Shown here: positions 18,275 to 28,387 of the stretch, piece by piece | Layout: each line of letters begins with the position of its first letter | Numbering within the stretch: position 1 is the first letter of the stretch | From: Candidatus Tyrphobacter aquilonaris | GTDB lineage: Bacteria; Vulcanimicrobiota; Vulcanimicrobiia; Vulcanimicrobiales; Vulcanimicrobiaceae | DNA: 45,110 nt | NCBI GenBank assembly: GCA_003133745.1 | Contig: PKZD01000027.1 | Span: forward strand, 8,188 to 53,297 | Direction of reading: 5' to 3' | Made by a program: the position numbers and the translations under genes | The notes under the pieces: model-generated | Database searches by the model: none | Seen by the model: the letters and a program-made list of their open reading frames with translations, nothing else | What the model was told of the DNA's origin: nothing

Positions 18275-19533
18275 GAGTACGTAAACTCATACGAGCCGAT
18301 GCGTACCGTATCCCCTTCGACGGCACCCATCTCGCGGAGACGGCGCTCGACGCCGATGCGCTCGAGCGCGCGTTCGAACCGCGCCAGCGCCTCGTCGGAC
18401 TCGAAGTTCGTCATCGATGCCAGGCGTTCGACACGCTCGCCGCTGACGACGAAGCTGCCGTCGCGGGCGCGCTCGACCGAGAATGCGTTCCGCGGCACGA
18501 GATCGATCCGTGCGACCGGCTCGGGATGCGTCGGCTCCGGTGCTTCTTCGATCGCGCGCGCGATCGTGTAGACGAGATTCTGCACGCCTTCGCCGGTAAC
18601 GGCGCTGATGCCGTGCACGTCGGGAGATTGCTCGCGCAACTCGGCGAGGCGTGCGCGCGCCTCCGGCAGATCGAGTTTGGAGATGCACGTCAACATCGGT
18701 TTTTCGAGGAGCGACGGATTCCACGCGCGGAGTTCGCCTTCGATCGTCGCCTTGTCGTGCAGCATGTCTTCGAGCGACTTCGCGCCGTCGAGGAGGTGAA
18801 GCAGAATGCGCGTGCGCTCGACGTGACGCAGAAAGCGGTCGCCCAATCCGGCGCCTTCATGTGCGCCCTCGATCAAGCCGGGGACGTCGACGATCACGAA
18901 CGATTCCTCGTCGGAGACGCGCACGACGCCGAGTTGTGGCTCGACGGTCGTGAAGGGATAGTCCGCGATCTTCGGTCGCGCGGCGGAGACAACGGAGAGG
19001 AGCGTTGACTTCCCCGCGTTCGGGACGCCCACGATGCCGCAGTCGGCGAGAAGGCGCAGTTCGAGCCGCAGCGTGCAATGCTCGCCGGGTTCGCCCTTTT
19101 CGGCGTAACGCGGCGCCTGGCGCACGCTCGTTGCGAAGTGCTGATTGCCCAAGCCGCCGCGCCCGCCTTTCGCGACGAGCGCGCGTTCTCCGGAGACCGC
19201 GAGGTCCGCGATCAACGCCTCCGGCTTTCCTTCATACGCGCGGTGGACGAGCGTTCCGACGGGAACCGCGATCGTCAGATCTTCGCCGCTGCGCCCCGAC
19301 TTGTTCGAAGTGCCGCCGTTCTTGCCGGATTCCGCGTCGAAGCTGCGGCGTAACCGAAACTCGACGAGCGTCGAAAGCGCGGGTGTCGCTTCGACGTAGA
19401 TGCTGCCGCCGTGGCCGCCGTCGCCGCCCGCCGGTCCGCCTTTGGGAATGTATTTCTCGCGACGCCACGCCACGATGCCGTCGCCGCCGTTGCCGGCTGC
19501 GACGTTGATGGTCGCCTCATCTATGAATTGCAG
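18271..19533 (-). CDS. obgE: GTPase Obg/CgtA, probable CTG start
   Basis: REKYIPKGGPAGGDGGHGGSI, GVPNAGKSTLLSVVSAARPKIADYPFTT, C-terminal OCT-like domain. The conserved N-terminus (x)QFIDEATINVAAGNGGDGIVAW is encoded upstream of the GTG at 19473 and has no ATG/GTG/TTG. Confidence 0.92.
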   Translation of the reverse strand: MQFIDEATINVAAGNGGDGIVAWRREKYIPKGGPAGGDGGHGGSIYVEATPALSTLVEFRLRRSFDAESGKNGGTSNKSGRSGEDLTIAVPVGTLVHRAYEGKPEALIADLAVSGERALVAKGGRGGLGNQHFATSVRQAPRYAEKGEPGEHCTLRLELRLLADCGIVGVPNAGKSTLLSVVSAARPKIADYPFTTVEPQLGVVRVSDEESFVIVDVPGLIEGAHEGAGLGDRFLRHVERTRILLHLLDGAKSLEDMLHDKATIEGELRAWNPSLLEKPMLTCISKLDLPEARARLAELREQSPDVHGISAVTGEGVQNLVYTIARAIEEAPEPTHPEPVARIDLVPRNAFSVERARDGSFVVSGERVERLASMTNFESDEALARFERALERIGVERRLREMGAVEGDTVRIGSYEFTYS

Positions 19534-19540
19534 GAGGGGT

Positions 19541-19828
19541 TTAGAATTGAGCCGCGGCGGTGCGCACGTTCACGTGCTTGCGATTGCGCCGGTTCGTGAA
19601 CTCGACCGTGCCCGTGGTGAGCGAGAAGATCGTGTAGTCTTTGCCCATGCCGACGTTCTCGCCCGGATGAAACTGCGTGCCACGCTGGCGCACGATGATG
19701 TTGCCGGCGATCACGCGCTCGCCGCCAAACTTCTTCACGCCCAGTCGCTGGGCGTTCGAGTCGCGGCCATTGCGGGTCGAGCCGGCGCCCTTCTTAGTGG
19801 CGAAGAGCTGGAGATCGAAGCGGAACAT
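19541..19828 (-). CDS. rpmA: 50S ribosomal protein L27 with N-terminal extension
   Basis: [77 protein letters not shown]. Confidence 0.97.
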   Translation of the reverse strand: MFRFDLQLFATKKGAGSTRNGRDSNAQRLGVKKFGGERVIAGNIIVRQRGTQFHPGENVGMGKDYTIFSLTTGTVEFTNRRNRKHVNVRTAAAQF

Positions 19829-19872
19829 AGCCGCGTGAGTATAGCAAGGGCGCTGCGGCGGTGGCAAGCGGT

Positions 19873-20865
19873 TCACTCTGGACGGACCGCCGCTTCGGGG
19901 ATATCGAGGCTCCGGGCCGATGCGTCGAGCACCCCCTCCAGGCCGATCGGCAGCACCCATTGCTCGGGGATGTGCCCGACGGGGACGCCGGCGAGGACGG
20001 GCCTTCCCAAGCCCCCGAGCCGCTCGGCGAGGACCTGGTCGGCCGTTGGGGATGGACCCGTCGCCTCGCAGTGCGTGCAGGCGCCGAAGAGGATGCCCCG
20101 GGCCGCCTCGAGGGCTCCGGCCAGACGCAGCTGCGTGAGCATCCGGTCGATGCGGTAGGGCTCCTCCTCGGTCTCTTCCAGCAGCAGCAGCGCATCTCGA
20201 AACGCCGGCGCCCACGGCGTGCCGACGAGGCTCGCAACGAGGCTCAGATTGCCGCCGGCGATTCGGCCACGGGCGCTCCCCGCGTGGAGCGCGACCGCGT
20301 TCGGTGCCCGCAGCGTGCCGATCGGCTGCGCGGACATGCAGACGCGCTCGACGTACTCGCGCGTCACGCCGTCGAACTGCGATTCGCGCGCGGCGAGCGG
20401 ACCGTGAAACGTGACCACGGCGCACCGCCGCGCAACGGCGTTGAGGATCGCCGTGAGATCGGAGAAGCCCATCACGATCTTGGGGTCCGCCGCAATTGCC
20501 GCGTAGTCGAGCATATCGAGGATGCGCATCGTGCCGTAGCCGCCGCGCATCGCGATGATGGCGCGGATCGACGGATTGCGCGCCATGCGGTTGAAGTCGC
20601 CGGCCCGCTCCTCGTCGCTTCCGGCAAGGTAACCGCTGTGCGCTCCGACAAATCGGCCGAGCACCGGGTCGAGCCCGAGCGAGCGGATGTGCGCGATCCC
20701 TTTCTCGATCTCGCCGTCGGCGAGCGGCGACGCGGGCGAGATGAGACCGACGCGGTCGCCCGCGCGCAAGCGCGGCGGCTTGCGCATCGGCGAAGGAAAG
20801 GCCGGAAGCGCAGCGGTTGCGGCGGCCATCGTCATCGTGGAAAGAAACTCTCCGCGCGTCGTCAC
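19873..20865 (-). CDS. S66 family LD-carboxypeptidase
   Basis: [69 protein letters not shown]. Possible signal peptide ([18 protein letters not shown]). Confidence 0.88.
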   Translation of the reverse strand: MTTRGEFLSTMTMAAATAALPAFPSPMRKPPRLRAGDRVGLISPASPLADGEIEKGIAHIRSLGLDPVLGRFVGAHSGYLAGSDEERAGDFNRMARNPSIRAIIAMRGGYGTMRILDMLDYAAIAADPKIVMGFSDLTAILNAVARRCAVVTFHGPLAARESQFDGVTREYVERVCMSAQPIGTLRAPNAVALHAGSARGRIAGGNLSLVASLVGTPWAPAFRDALLLLEETEEEPYRIDRMLTQLRLAGALEAARGILFGACTHCEATGPSPTADQVLAERLGGLGRPVLAGVPVGHIPEQWVLPIGLEGVLDASARSLDIPEAAVRPE

Positions 20866-20950
20866 CTGCGCGCTCCTTTCGTTTCGGGATTAGCCTTGGG
20901 GGAGGTGCCCCCCTGGGGTCGCCGTAACTTGCTTCGGAGTCTTGGAGCCA

Positions 20951-22228
20951 ATGCAGAAACATCCGGGCCCGGGCGGGAGTGCGAGCCGGCGCCGCGTCGT
21001 TGTCACCGGCCTGGGCGCAGTCACTCCGCTGGGTAACACGCGCGATGAGTTCTGGCGCCGCCTCGTCGCCGGCGAGTCGGGCATCGGGACCATCACCGCG
21101 TTCGACGCAAGCGAGTTCACGACGCGCATCGCGGGCGAGGTCAAGGATTTCGACGGCGAAAAGCTGATCGGAAAGAAAGAATCGCGCCGCATGGATCGCT
21201 TCGCGCAATACGCCTTCGTGGCGGCACGCGAGGCGATCGAGGACGCGAAGTTCCCCGAGGATCCCCATGTACGCAACGGCGTCGGCGTCGTGATCGGAAC
21301 GGGAATCGGCGGCATTTTGACGTTCTGGGCCATGTCTGATCGAGCGCACGAGTTGGGGACGTGGTCGAAAACTTCCCCCTTCTTCATCCCGATGCTCATG
21401 AGCAATGCGGCGCCCGCGCACATCTCGATGGCGTTCGGTTTTCGCGGTCCTATGTTCGCCACCGCAAGCGCCTGCGCGAGCGCGAACGATGCGATCGCGA
21501 CGGCATACAACCTCGTCGCGCACGGCGACTGCGTCGCCATGATTACGGGCGGAACGGAAGCCGTGGTCTCACCGCTCGCCGTCGGCGGCTTTTGCTCGAT
21601 GCGCGCGATGTCGACGCGTAACGACGAACCGATGCGTGCCTGCCGTCCGTTCGACCGCGAGCGGGACGGCTTCGTGCTCGCCGAGGGCGCCGGCATTCTC
21701 CTATTGGAGGAGGCGGAGCATGCGCGCGCTCGCGGTGCGCACGTCTACGCGGAGATGCTCGGATACGGACAGTCGGCGGATGCCTACGACATCGTCGCCG
21801 TCGATCCGAACGGCGACGGCGTCGTGCTTGCGCTTCAACGCGCTTGCCGGAGCGCCGGGATCGCTCCGACCCAGGTCGATTACATCAACGCGCACGGGAC
21901 CGCGACGCCGATCGGCGATCCCGCGGAATCAAAGGCGATCGAGCGCGCGTTCGGTGAGCATGCGTACAAGATCGGCGTCAGCTCGACGAAATCCATGACC
22001 GGTCACGCGCTCGGCGCCGCGGGCGGTCTCGAGGGCGTTGCGACCGTGCTTTCGGTTGCGAACGACGTCATGCCGCCGACGATCAACTACGAGTTCCCGG
22101 ACCCGGAGTGCACCCTCGACTACGTTCCCAACGTTGCGCGCCGCGCGCCGATTCACATCGGGCTTTCAAACTCGTTCGGCTTCGGCGGCCACAACTGCGT
22201 CATCGTCTTCGGCAAGCCAACCGGCTGA
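20951..22228 (+). CDS. fabF: Beta-ketoacyl-ACP synthase II
   Basis: [16 protein letters not shown]; active-site Cys [44 protein letters not shown]. Confidence 0.94.
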   Translation: MQKHPGPGGSASRRRVVVTGLGAVTPLGNTRDEFWRRLVAGESGIGTITAFDASEFTTRIAGEVKDFDGEKLIGKKESRRMDRFAQYAFVAAREAIEDAKFPEDPHVRNGVGVVIGTGIGGILTFWAMSDRAHELGTWSKTSPFFIPMLMSNAAPAHISMAFGFRGPMFATASACASANDAIATAYNLVAHGDCVAMITGGTEAVVSPLAVGGFCSMRAMSTRNDEPMRACRPFDRERDGFVLAEGAGILLLEEAEHARARGAHVYAEMLGYGQSADAYDIVAVDPNGDGVVLALQRACRSAGIAPTQVDYINAHGTATPIGDPAESKAIERAFGEHAYKIGVSSTKSMTGHALGAAGGLEGVATVLSVANDVMPPTINYEFPDPECTLDYVPNVARRAPIHIGLSNSFGFGGHNCVIVFGKPTG

Positions 22229-22229
22229 C

Positions 22230-22925
22230 GTGCCCGGGGAGAACCGGCGCCGCCGCCTTCGCAGCCTCCTCGGCCTCGCGGGCGTTCGCCTCGCGCCGGA
22301 TACTGACGCGATCGATCGCGCGTTCGTGCATGAGAGCCATGCGCGCGAAGCCGGCGTGCCGTCGAACGAACGCCTCGAGTTCCTCGGCGATTCGATCCTC
22401 GGTGCGATTGCCGCGGCGTGGCTCTTCGAGCGTTTTCCGCAGGAGCCTGAGGGCGAGCTAACGCTGCGGAAGGCGGGAATCGTGAACGATGCGCAACTCG
22501 CCCAAACGGCGCGTCGCCTTGGATTCTCCGACCTCGTGCTGCTCGGCGCCGGCATGCGCAATGCGGGCGGCGAGCAGAACGCCTCGGTGTTGGCCGATGC
22601 GTTTGAAGCGTTCGTCGGTGCGCTCTATCTCCGCTATGGACTCGAGCGTGCGCGACGCTTCGTGCTTCGCGAGCACGTCGAGAAGCTCGCGCACGAACCA
22701 GGCGCCCCGCTCGACCCGAAGACGCGCCTCCAGCACCACGCGCAGGCCCATCTCGGCGCAACGCCGACGTATCGGGAAGAGAGCCGCGGCACGCCGCAGC
22801 AGCCCGAGTTCTTCGCACGCGTCGAGGTGAGCGGCCGGACGTTGGGAACCGGCAGCGGTACCTCGAAGAAGATCGCGCAGCTGGCGGCCGCGCAGGACGC
22901 TCTGCGCCGGTTGGAGACGGAGTGA
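22230..22925 (+). CDS. rnc: Ribonuclease III
   Basis: NERLEFLGDSILGAIAAAWLF; VLADAFEAFVGALYL; C-terminal dsRBD (KTRLQHHAQAHLG...GTSKKIAQLAAAQDALRRL). GTG start at 22230. Confidence 0.94.
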   Translation: MPGENRRRRLRSLLGLAGVRLAPDTDAIDRAFVHESHAREAGVPSNERLEFLGDSILGAIAAAWLFERFPQEPEGELTLRKAGIVNDAQLAQTARRLGFSDLVLLGAGMRNAGGEQNASVLADAFEAFVGALYLRYGLERARRFVLREHVEKLAHEPGAPLDPKTRLQHHAQAHLGATPTYREESRGTPQQPEFFARVEVSGRTLGTGSGTSKKIAQLAAAQDALRRLETE

Positions 22926-25900
22926 AGCTCAAGAAGATCAAGGCGTTCGGCTTCAAGACCTTTGCAGAGCCCACGACGGTGGAGTTCGGCGGCGGCATTA
23001 CCGCGATCGTCGGACCCAACGGCTCCGGTAAATCGAATCTCGTCGATGCGATTCGCTGGGTCCTCGGCGAGACGTCGACGCGCTCGTTGCGCTCCGGCAA
23101 GCTCGAGGACGTCATCTTCGCCGGCAACGACAAGCGCAAGCCGCTCGGCCTCGCCGAGGTGTCGATCACCTTCGACAACAGCGACCACACGTTGCTCATC
23201 GAGTACGGCGAGGTCGAGATCACGCGTCGCGCCTATCGCGCGGGCGAGAGCGAGTACTTCATCAATCGGTCGCAGGTTCGGCTGCGCGACGTGCACGATC
23301 TCTTGATGGGAACGGGGCTCGGTCCGGGATCGTACGCAATCGTCTCGCAGGGGCAGATCGACGCGGTGCTGACGAGCAAGCCCGCTGAGCGGCGCGCGCT
23401 CTTCGAAGAGACCGCCGGCATCAGCAAGTTCATCGCGCGCAAGCACGAGTCGATGCGACGCCTCGAGCAGACCGAATCGAACGCGATTCGCATCAGCGAT
23501 TTGATCGCCGAAACGGAGCGGCGCATTCCGGAGTTGGACACGCAGGTGCGCCGAGCGAGGCGTTATCGTCGCGTCCAGACCCGGGTGCGCGATCTCGAAA
23601 TTCTCTCGTACCTTCGAGCGAGCGCCTCGCGACGGAACGAACGCGAAGAGCTGCGCGGATCGCTCAAGGGAAACGACGAGCGGCGTGCGGTTGCGGCCGC
23701 GCGCGTCGCGACGCTCGGTGCGAACCTGGCGGAGACGCGCACGCAGCTGTACCGCCAGGAGCTGCAACTCGAAGAACTTCGCACGCAAGCGCAGAACCGG
23801 CGCGCGGAACTCGCGCGCATGGAGGCGGAGTACGCGGCCACGCTCGCGCGCCGGGAAGCGCTGGAAGCGCAGTCGACGCAAACGTCGCACGATGTGGAGC
23901 GCGTCGTACAGGAGCGCACCTCGCTCGAGAACGCGATCGCTGCCCTCGATCGTCAACTCGAGCCGCTCGAGCGGCAGACGGCGAGCGCGCGCGAGCGCGA
24001 ACTGCAGGCGCAGGCGGCGCTTGCGCAGGCGCGCGGCCGGCTCGACGCGATCTTCACGCAACTGCGCGCCGTCGAATCGGATGCCGCGGAGCGGGCGGCT
24101 CGCCGCGCGGAGCGCCGCATGCAGGGCGAAAATCTTCGTGCCGAGGTGGAGCGCTTCGAGAGCGAGTTGCGGGCGTCGCGCGAGCACGTTGCCACGCTCG
24201 AACTGGCCGAGGGCACGGCGACGCAGCATTACGCGCAGGCGGAGCATCGGCTCGAAACGCTCGAAGCCCAAGCGGCGCAGGCGCGCCGCGAGGTCGAGGC
24301 TTCGGAGCGCGAATCCGTGCAGGCGCACGACGATCTCCTACGCGCGCAGAGCGTGCACCGCGAGCACACAGGCGAGGTGACGGCCGCGGAATCGCGTCTG
24401 CACACGATCGAAGAGTTGGAGAACGCACTCGAGGGACACGTGCCCGGAACGCGCGCGGTCGTCGAAGCGTGGCAGCGCGGCGAACTGAGCGGCATCGAAG
24501 GCGTCATCTCGAATCTCATCACGATCGACGAGCGGTATGCGCGCGCGATGGACACGGCGTTCGGCGTTCGCCTTTCCAACATCGTCACGCGCACCACGGC
24601 CGACGCCGAGCGCGCAATCGAGTACCTGAACCGCAGCGAGTCGGGACGCGCGACGCTCATGCCGCTCGACGCGCTGCCGAAGCGCGAGCGGCGCGCGCCG
24701 TCGGGCGACATGTCGGGCGATTCCGGCGTGCTCGGCTACGCGCCGGGCCTCATTCGCACGGCAGCCGAGTACGTGCCGGTCGTGGAATTCCTCGTCGGTG
24801 ACGTGCTCGTCGTCGACACGTTGCACACCGGGATGCGTCTCATCCGGGAGCGCGGGCTGCGCGAGACGATCGTGACGCTTGCGGGCGAGATGATCGCAGG
24901 CGGCGTCGCGATCACGGGCGGCCGCTTCAAACGCGAAAGTTCGATTCTCTCGCGCCGCGCGCAAGCCGCGCAACTCCGCGAGCAACTGACCCAGATGCAC
25001 GCGCGTCTTGCGAGCTTCGATGCACAGTTGCGGAGCGAACAGGTCCGTGCAGAGGCGGCGAACGCGAAGCGCGACGCGGTTCGCGATGCGCTCGGGAAGC
25101 ACGAGCTGCGGCTTGCCGAACTCCGCGCGGAGATGGCGGCGCGCGGCTCCGAGGTCGAGCGCATGCACGGCGAGGTCGAAACGGCGCGGCGCGCCGTCGA
25201 GGAACTCGTCGGCGGCGTGCGGCAATCGCGCGAGCGCGAACAGAGCTACGAGGCCGACGATCCTGGCGCGGAGCGTGCCGACCAGGAGCGGCGTCGGCTT
25301 GAAGCCGAGCTCGCGCGGGCGCGCGAAGAGATCACGCACGCCGAGGAGGCGCAGGCGCGGGAGAGTGCCGCCGCAAGCGGCGTCCGCGAGCAGGCCGCGT
25401 CGCTGAGCGCGCAACGCAACGCCGCGGCGGCGCGTTTGGCGATGCTCGATCAAGACGACGAGCGCGCGCGGCTTGCCCGCGAGCAGATGCTCGCGGAGAT
25501 TGCATCGTTGGCCGAACAGACGCGCGCGGCGCACGCGCACGTCGAGGGCTTGCGGCGCGGCGTGACCGAGACCGACGCGCAACTCGATCGCGCGCGGCGC
25601 GAGCGCGAAGGGCTCGCCGACCGCCAGACGTCGCTCGAGTCGGAGTTGCGGACCGCGGAACTCGAAGAGCGCGAGGTTGGCGCGGAGGGAGAGAGCCGCC
25701 ACACGCGGCTGACGCAGATCGAAGCCGAACTCGGGATGATCGTTTCGCAGTTCGCGCAAAACCCCGCGACCGAAGACGAATGCCGCGACGTCGAGCAGCG
25801 CTACGCGGAGGAACCCGACGCCGTCGTCGACGAGCTGCCGCGTCTTCGTGACGAGCTGGCGCGCCTCTCCGCGAACGTGAACCTCAACGCCGAAGCGGAG

Positions 25901-26488
25901 CGCGAGGAGACGGCCGAGCGCGAACGCTTCCTGCGCACGCAGCTCGACGATCTCGCGCGGGCGCGCGAGACGCTGCTCCAATCGATCAAGGAGATCGAAC
26001 TGCAGACGCAGGCGCAGTTCAACGAAATATTCGATCGCGTTGCGCGAGAGTTTTCTGCCGTCTACTCGCGCCTCTTCGAAGGCGGCACCGCGCGCATCTG
26101 GCAGACGAATCCGGAGAACCTCTCCGAGACGGGAATCGAGATCGCGGTGCAACCGCCTGGAAAGAAGCAGATGCCGTTGCCCGCGCTTTCCGGCGGCGAA
26201 CAGGCGATGACGGCGGCGGCGCTCATCTTCGCGCTGATCAAGGTCAGTCCGTCGCCGTTCTACCTGCTCGACGAGGTCGACGCGGCGTTGGACGACGCGA
26301 ACGTCGAGCGGTTTTCGGCGATGGTCCGTGAGCTCGCCAGCGATTCGGAGATGATCCTCGTCACGCACAACAAGAAGACGATGGAGCTCGCGAATCGCAT
26401 GTACGGCGTCACGATGACCGAATCGGGCATCAGCTCGATCATCTCCGCGGAGCTGACGGCGCGGAGGCCCGAGCCCGCACTTGCCTGA
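22922..26488 (+). CDS. smc: Chromosome segregation protein SMC
   Basis: MKLKKIKAFGFKTFAEPTTVEF; Walker A GPNGSGKSN; long coiled coils; hinge around LEGHVPGTRAVVEAW; LSGGEQAMTAAALIFALIKVSPSPFYLLDEVDAALDDANV. Confidence 0.96.
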   Translation: MKLKKIKAFGFKTFAEPTTVEFGGGITAIVGPNGSGKSNLVDAIRWVLGETSTRSLRSGKLEDVIFAGNDKRKPLGLAEVSITFDNSDHTLLIEYGEVEITRRAYRAGESEYFINRSQVRLRDVHDLLMGTGLGPGSYAIVSQGQIDAVLTSKPAERRALFEETAGISKFIARKHESMRRLEQTESNAIRISDLIAETERRIPELDTQVRRARRYRRVQTRVRDLEILSYLRASASRRNEREELRGSLKGNDERRAVAAARVATLGANLAETRTQLYRQELQLEELRTQAQNRRAELARMEAEYAATLARREALEAQSTQTSHDVERVVQERTSLENAIAALDRQLEPLERQTASARERELQAQAALAQARGRLDAIFTQLRAVESDAAERAARRAERRMQGENLRAEVERFESELRASREHVATLELAEGTATQHYAQAEHRLETLEAQAAQARREVEASERESVQAHDDLLRAQSVHREHTGEVTAAESRLHTIEELENALEGHVPGTRAVVEAWQRGELSGIEGVISNLITIDERYARAMDTAFGVRLSNIVTRTTADAERAIEYLNRSESGRATLMPLDALPKRERRAPSGDMSGDSGVLGYAPGLIRTAAEYVPVVEFLVGDVLVVDTLHTGMRLIRERGLRETIVTLAGEMIAGGVAITGGRFKRESSILSRRAQAAQLREQLTQMHARLASFDAQLRSEQVRAEAANAKRDAVRDALGKHELRLAELRAEMAARGSEVERMHGEVETARRAVEELVGGVRQSREREQSYEADDPGAERADQERRRLEAELARAREEITHAEEAQARESAAASGVREQAASLSAQRNAAAARLAMLDQDDERARLAREQMLAEIASLAEQTRAAHAHVEGLRRGVTETDAQLDRARREREGLADRQTSLESELRTAELEEREVGAEGESRHTRLTQIEAELGMIVSQFAQNPATEDECRDVEQRYAEEPDAVVDELPRLRDELARLSANVNLNAEAEREETAERERFLRTQLDDLARARETLLQSIKEIELQTQAQFNEIFDRVAREFSAVYSRLFEGGTARIWQTNPENLSETGIEIAVQPPGKKQMPLPALSGGEQAMTAAALIFALIKVSPSPFYLLDEVDAALDDANVERFSAMVRELASDSEMILVTHNKKTMELANRMYGVTMTESGISSIISAELTARRPEPALA

Positions 26489-27974
26489 TCCCGCGCGTGC
26501 GGCGATCCTCTCGCTCTCCGATACGACCGGCGCCGCCGAGTTGGCGCATGCCTTGCAGCGTGGAGGCGTCGCGATCTACGCAACCGGCGGCACGCAAGCG
26601 TTCCTCACGCGCAGCGGCATCGCGGCGCGCGCCGTCGAGGAGTTGACCGGCTATGCGGAGCTCTTCGGCGGGTTGGTGAAGACGCTGCATCCGAAGATAT
26701 TCGGAGGAATACTCTACGATCGCGATGCGAGCGCGCACCGCGACGAAGCGGCACGACGGGGCATCGAGCCGGTTGACGTCGTCGCGGTCACGCTCTACCC
26801 GCCGCCGGAGATCGATATCGGCGGCGTCGCACTCCTGCGAGCGGCGGCCAAGAATTATGCGCATGTCGCGGTCCTGTGCGATCCCTCGCAATACGGCGAG
26901 TACATCGAGGCCTTCGAGGGCGGCGGCCCGTCGCTCGCGCATCGCAAACGTCTCGCGGCCGCGGCGTTCGCGCGGACGGCTGCATACGACGCGGGCAATG
27001 CGCGCAGCCTTTCCCATCCCGAGGACGGACTCGCTCTCTACCTGCCGCTGCGCGCCGCATTGCGCTACGGGGAAAATCCCCAGGAGCGCGCGGCGTTCTA
27101 CAGCGATGAGCGCGCGCCGTTTCCCGAGCAGCTCCACGGAAAGGCGCTCTCCTATAATAATCTGCTCGATCTCGACGCGACGTTACGGATGCTCTCACGT
27201 TCGCCGCTCGCGCCACGCGGTGGCGACGACGCGGTGCGCGCCGCGGTCGTGAAGCACACCGTGCCGTGCGGCGTCGCGCAGCGCGCTCGCGTGGGCGATG
27301 CGGTGCGCGAAGCGCTCGAGGCGGACCGGCTCTCCGCGTACGGCGGCATCGTCGCGGTGGACGCTCGAATCGATCGTGAGGCTGCAGAGGCGTTGGCGAG
27401 CGTCTTTCTCGAGCTCGTCGCGGCGCCGGAGTTCGACGAGGACGCGCTCGTCGTGCTGCGGCGCAAGCGAAACCTGCGCGTCATGCGTTTTGCACGCACG
27501 CTTCCGGATGCGCTCGCTTCGGGGCGAAGCCTGCGAAGCGCGCTCGGCGGCGTCCTACTCGAAGAGCCGGACCCGAAGGCGGATCCGGAGCGGTTGCGCA
27601 CGGTCTCGCGCCGCGAGGCCACGGAGGCGGAGCGCCGCGATCTCATCTTCGCCTGGGACCTCGTGCGTCACGTGAAATCGAACGGCATCGTGATTGCCCG
27701 TGACAACGTCACCCGCGGCATCTGCGCGGGTCAGACGAATCGCGTGAGCGCCGTCGAGATCGCCGCGTCCCGCGCGGGCGAGAACGCGCGCGAGTCCGCG
27801 TGCGCGAGCGACGGCTTCTTTCCGTTCGCCGACGGGCTCGAAGCCGCGATCGCCGCCGGCTGCACCGCGGTCGTGGCCCCCGGCGGTTCCATCCGCGACG
27901 AGGAGGTCATCGCTGCCGCGGACCGCGCCGGCGTCGCACTCCTCTTCTCATCGCATCGCCACTTTCTCCATTAG
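26481..27974 (+). CDS. purH: Bifunctional AICAR transformylase/IMP cyclohydrolase
   Basis: AILSLSDTTGAAELAHAL; IYATGGTQAFL; VKTLHPKIFGGIL; VKHTVPCGVA; VKSNGIVIARD; GICAGQTNRVSAVEIA; SDGFFPFADGLE. TTG start. Confidence 0.93.
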   Translation: MPDPARAAILSLSDTTGAAELAHALQRGGVAIYATGGTQAFLTRSGIAARAVEELTGYAELFGGLVKTLHPKIFGGILYDRDASAHRDEAARRGIEPVDVVAVTLYPPPEIDIGGVALLRAAAKNYAHVAVLCDPSQYGEYIEAFEGGGPSLAHRKRLAAAAFARTAAYDAGNARSLSHPEDGLALYLPLRAALRYGENPQERAAFYSDERAPFPEQLHGKALSYNNLLDLDATLRMLSRSPLAPRGGDDAVRAAVVKHTVPCGVAQRARVGDAVREALEADRLSAYGGIVAVDARIDREAAEALASVFLELVAAPEFDEDALVVLRRKRNLRVMRFARTLPDALASGRSLRSALGGVLLEEPDPKADPERLRTVSRREATEAERRDLIFAWDLVRHVKSNGIVIARDNVTRGICAGQTNRVSAVEIAASRAGENARESACASDGFFPFADGLEAAIAAGCTAVVAPGGSIRDEEVIAAADRAGVALLFSSHRHFLH

Positions 27975-27988
27975 GGGTATAAGAAATC

Positions 27989-28387
27989 ATGCCGCGATTC
28001 TTGCATACGTCGATCTTCGTCAACGACATGAACGAGTCGATTGCGTTCTACCGAGACAAGCTCGGGCTTCGGCTGCTCGACGGGCCGTTCCACTATCCGG
28101 GAAATGCCGACATGGCGTTCGTCGGCAATGATTGGAATGCGTACGTCGAGTTGGTTTACGATCTCGACGAACACCCGCCGTACGAGATCGGCAACCGGTA
28201 CGAGCATCTCGCGATCGAGGCCGACGGCGATCTCCGTGCCTACGTCGACGGGCTGAAGGCGAAGGGCGTGAAGATTCTCAAGGACGTCTACAAGTCGCCG
28301 GGCGGCACACGCGCAATTGCCTTCGTCGAAGATCCGAACGGGATCCCCGTCGAGCTCCTGGAGCCGCGCAAAGAGAAGACGTCCTAA
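27989..28387 (+). CDS. VOC/glyoxalase I family protein
   Basis: HTSIFVNDMNESIAFYRDKLGLRLLDG; YEHLAIEADG; IAFVEDPNGIPVELLEP. Confidence 0.88.
   Translation: MPRFLHTSIFVNDMNESIAFYRDKLGLRLLDGPFHYPGNADMAFVGNDWNAYVELVYDLDEHPPYEIGNRYEHLAIEADGDLRAYVDGLKAKGVKILKDVYKSPGGTRAIAFVEDPNGIPVELLEPRKEKTS

Noticed and set aside
19565-19580. GTTCACGTGC considered as a parS half-site near rpmA
   Set aside because: Only the core CACGTG matches; flanks do not match TGTTTCACGTGAAACA, and it is within rpmA codons.
19829-21523. N-terminal ~560 aa of the 660-aa ORF that contains L27
   Set aside because: Only the last 95 aa (rpmA) are credible; the remainder is antisense to fabF or out of frame within the S66 peptidase.
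22634-26368. Long minus-strand ORFs (564 and 676 aa) antisense to rnc/smc
   Set aside because: Composition artefact of high GC opposite a charged coiled-coil gene; no motifs.
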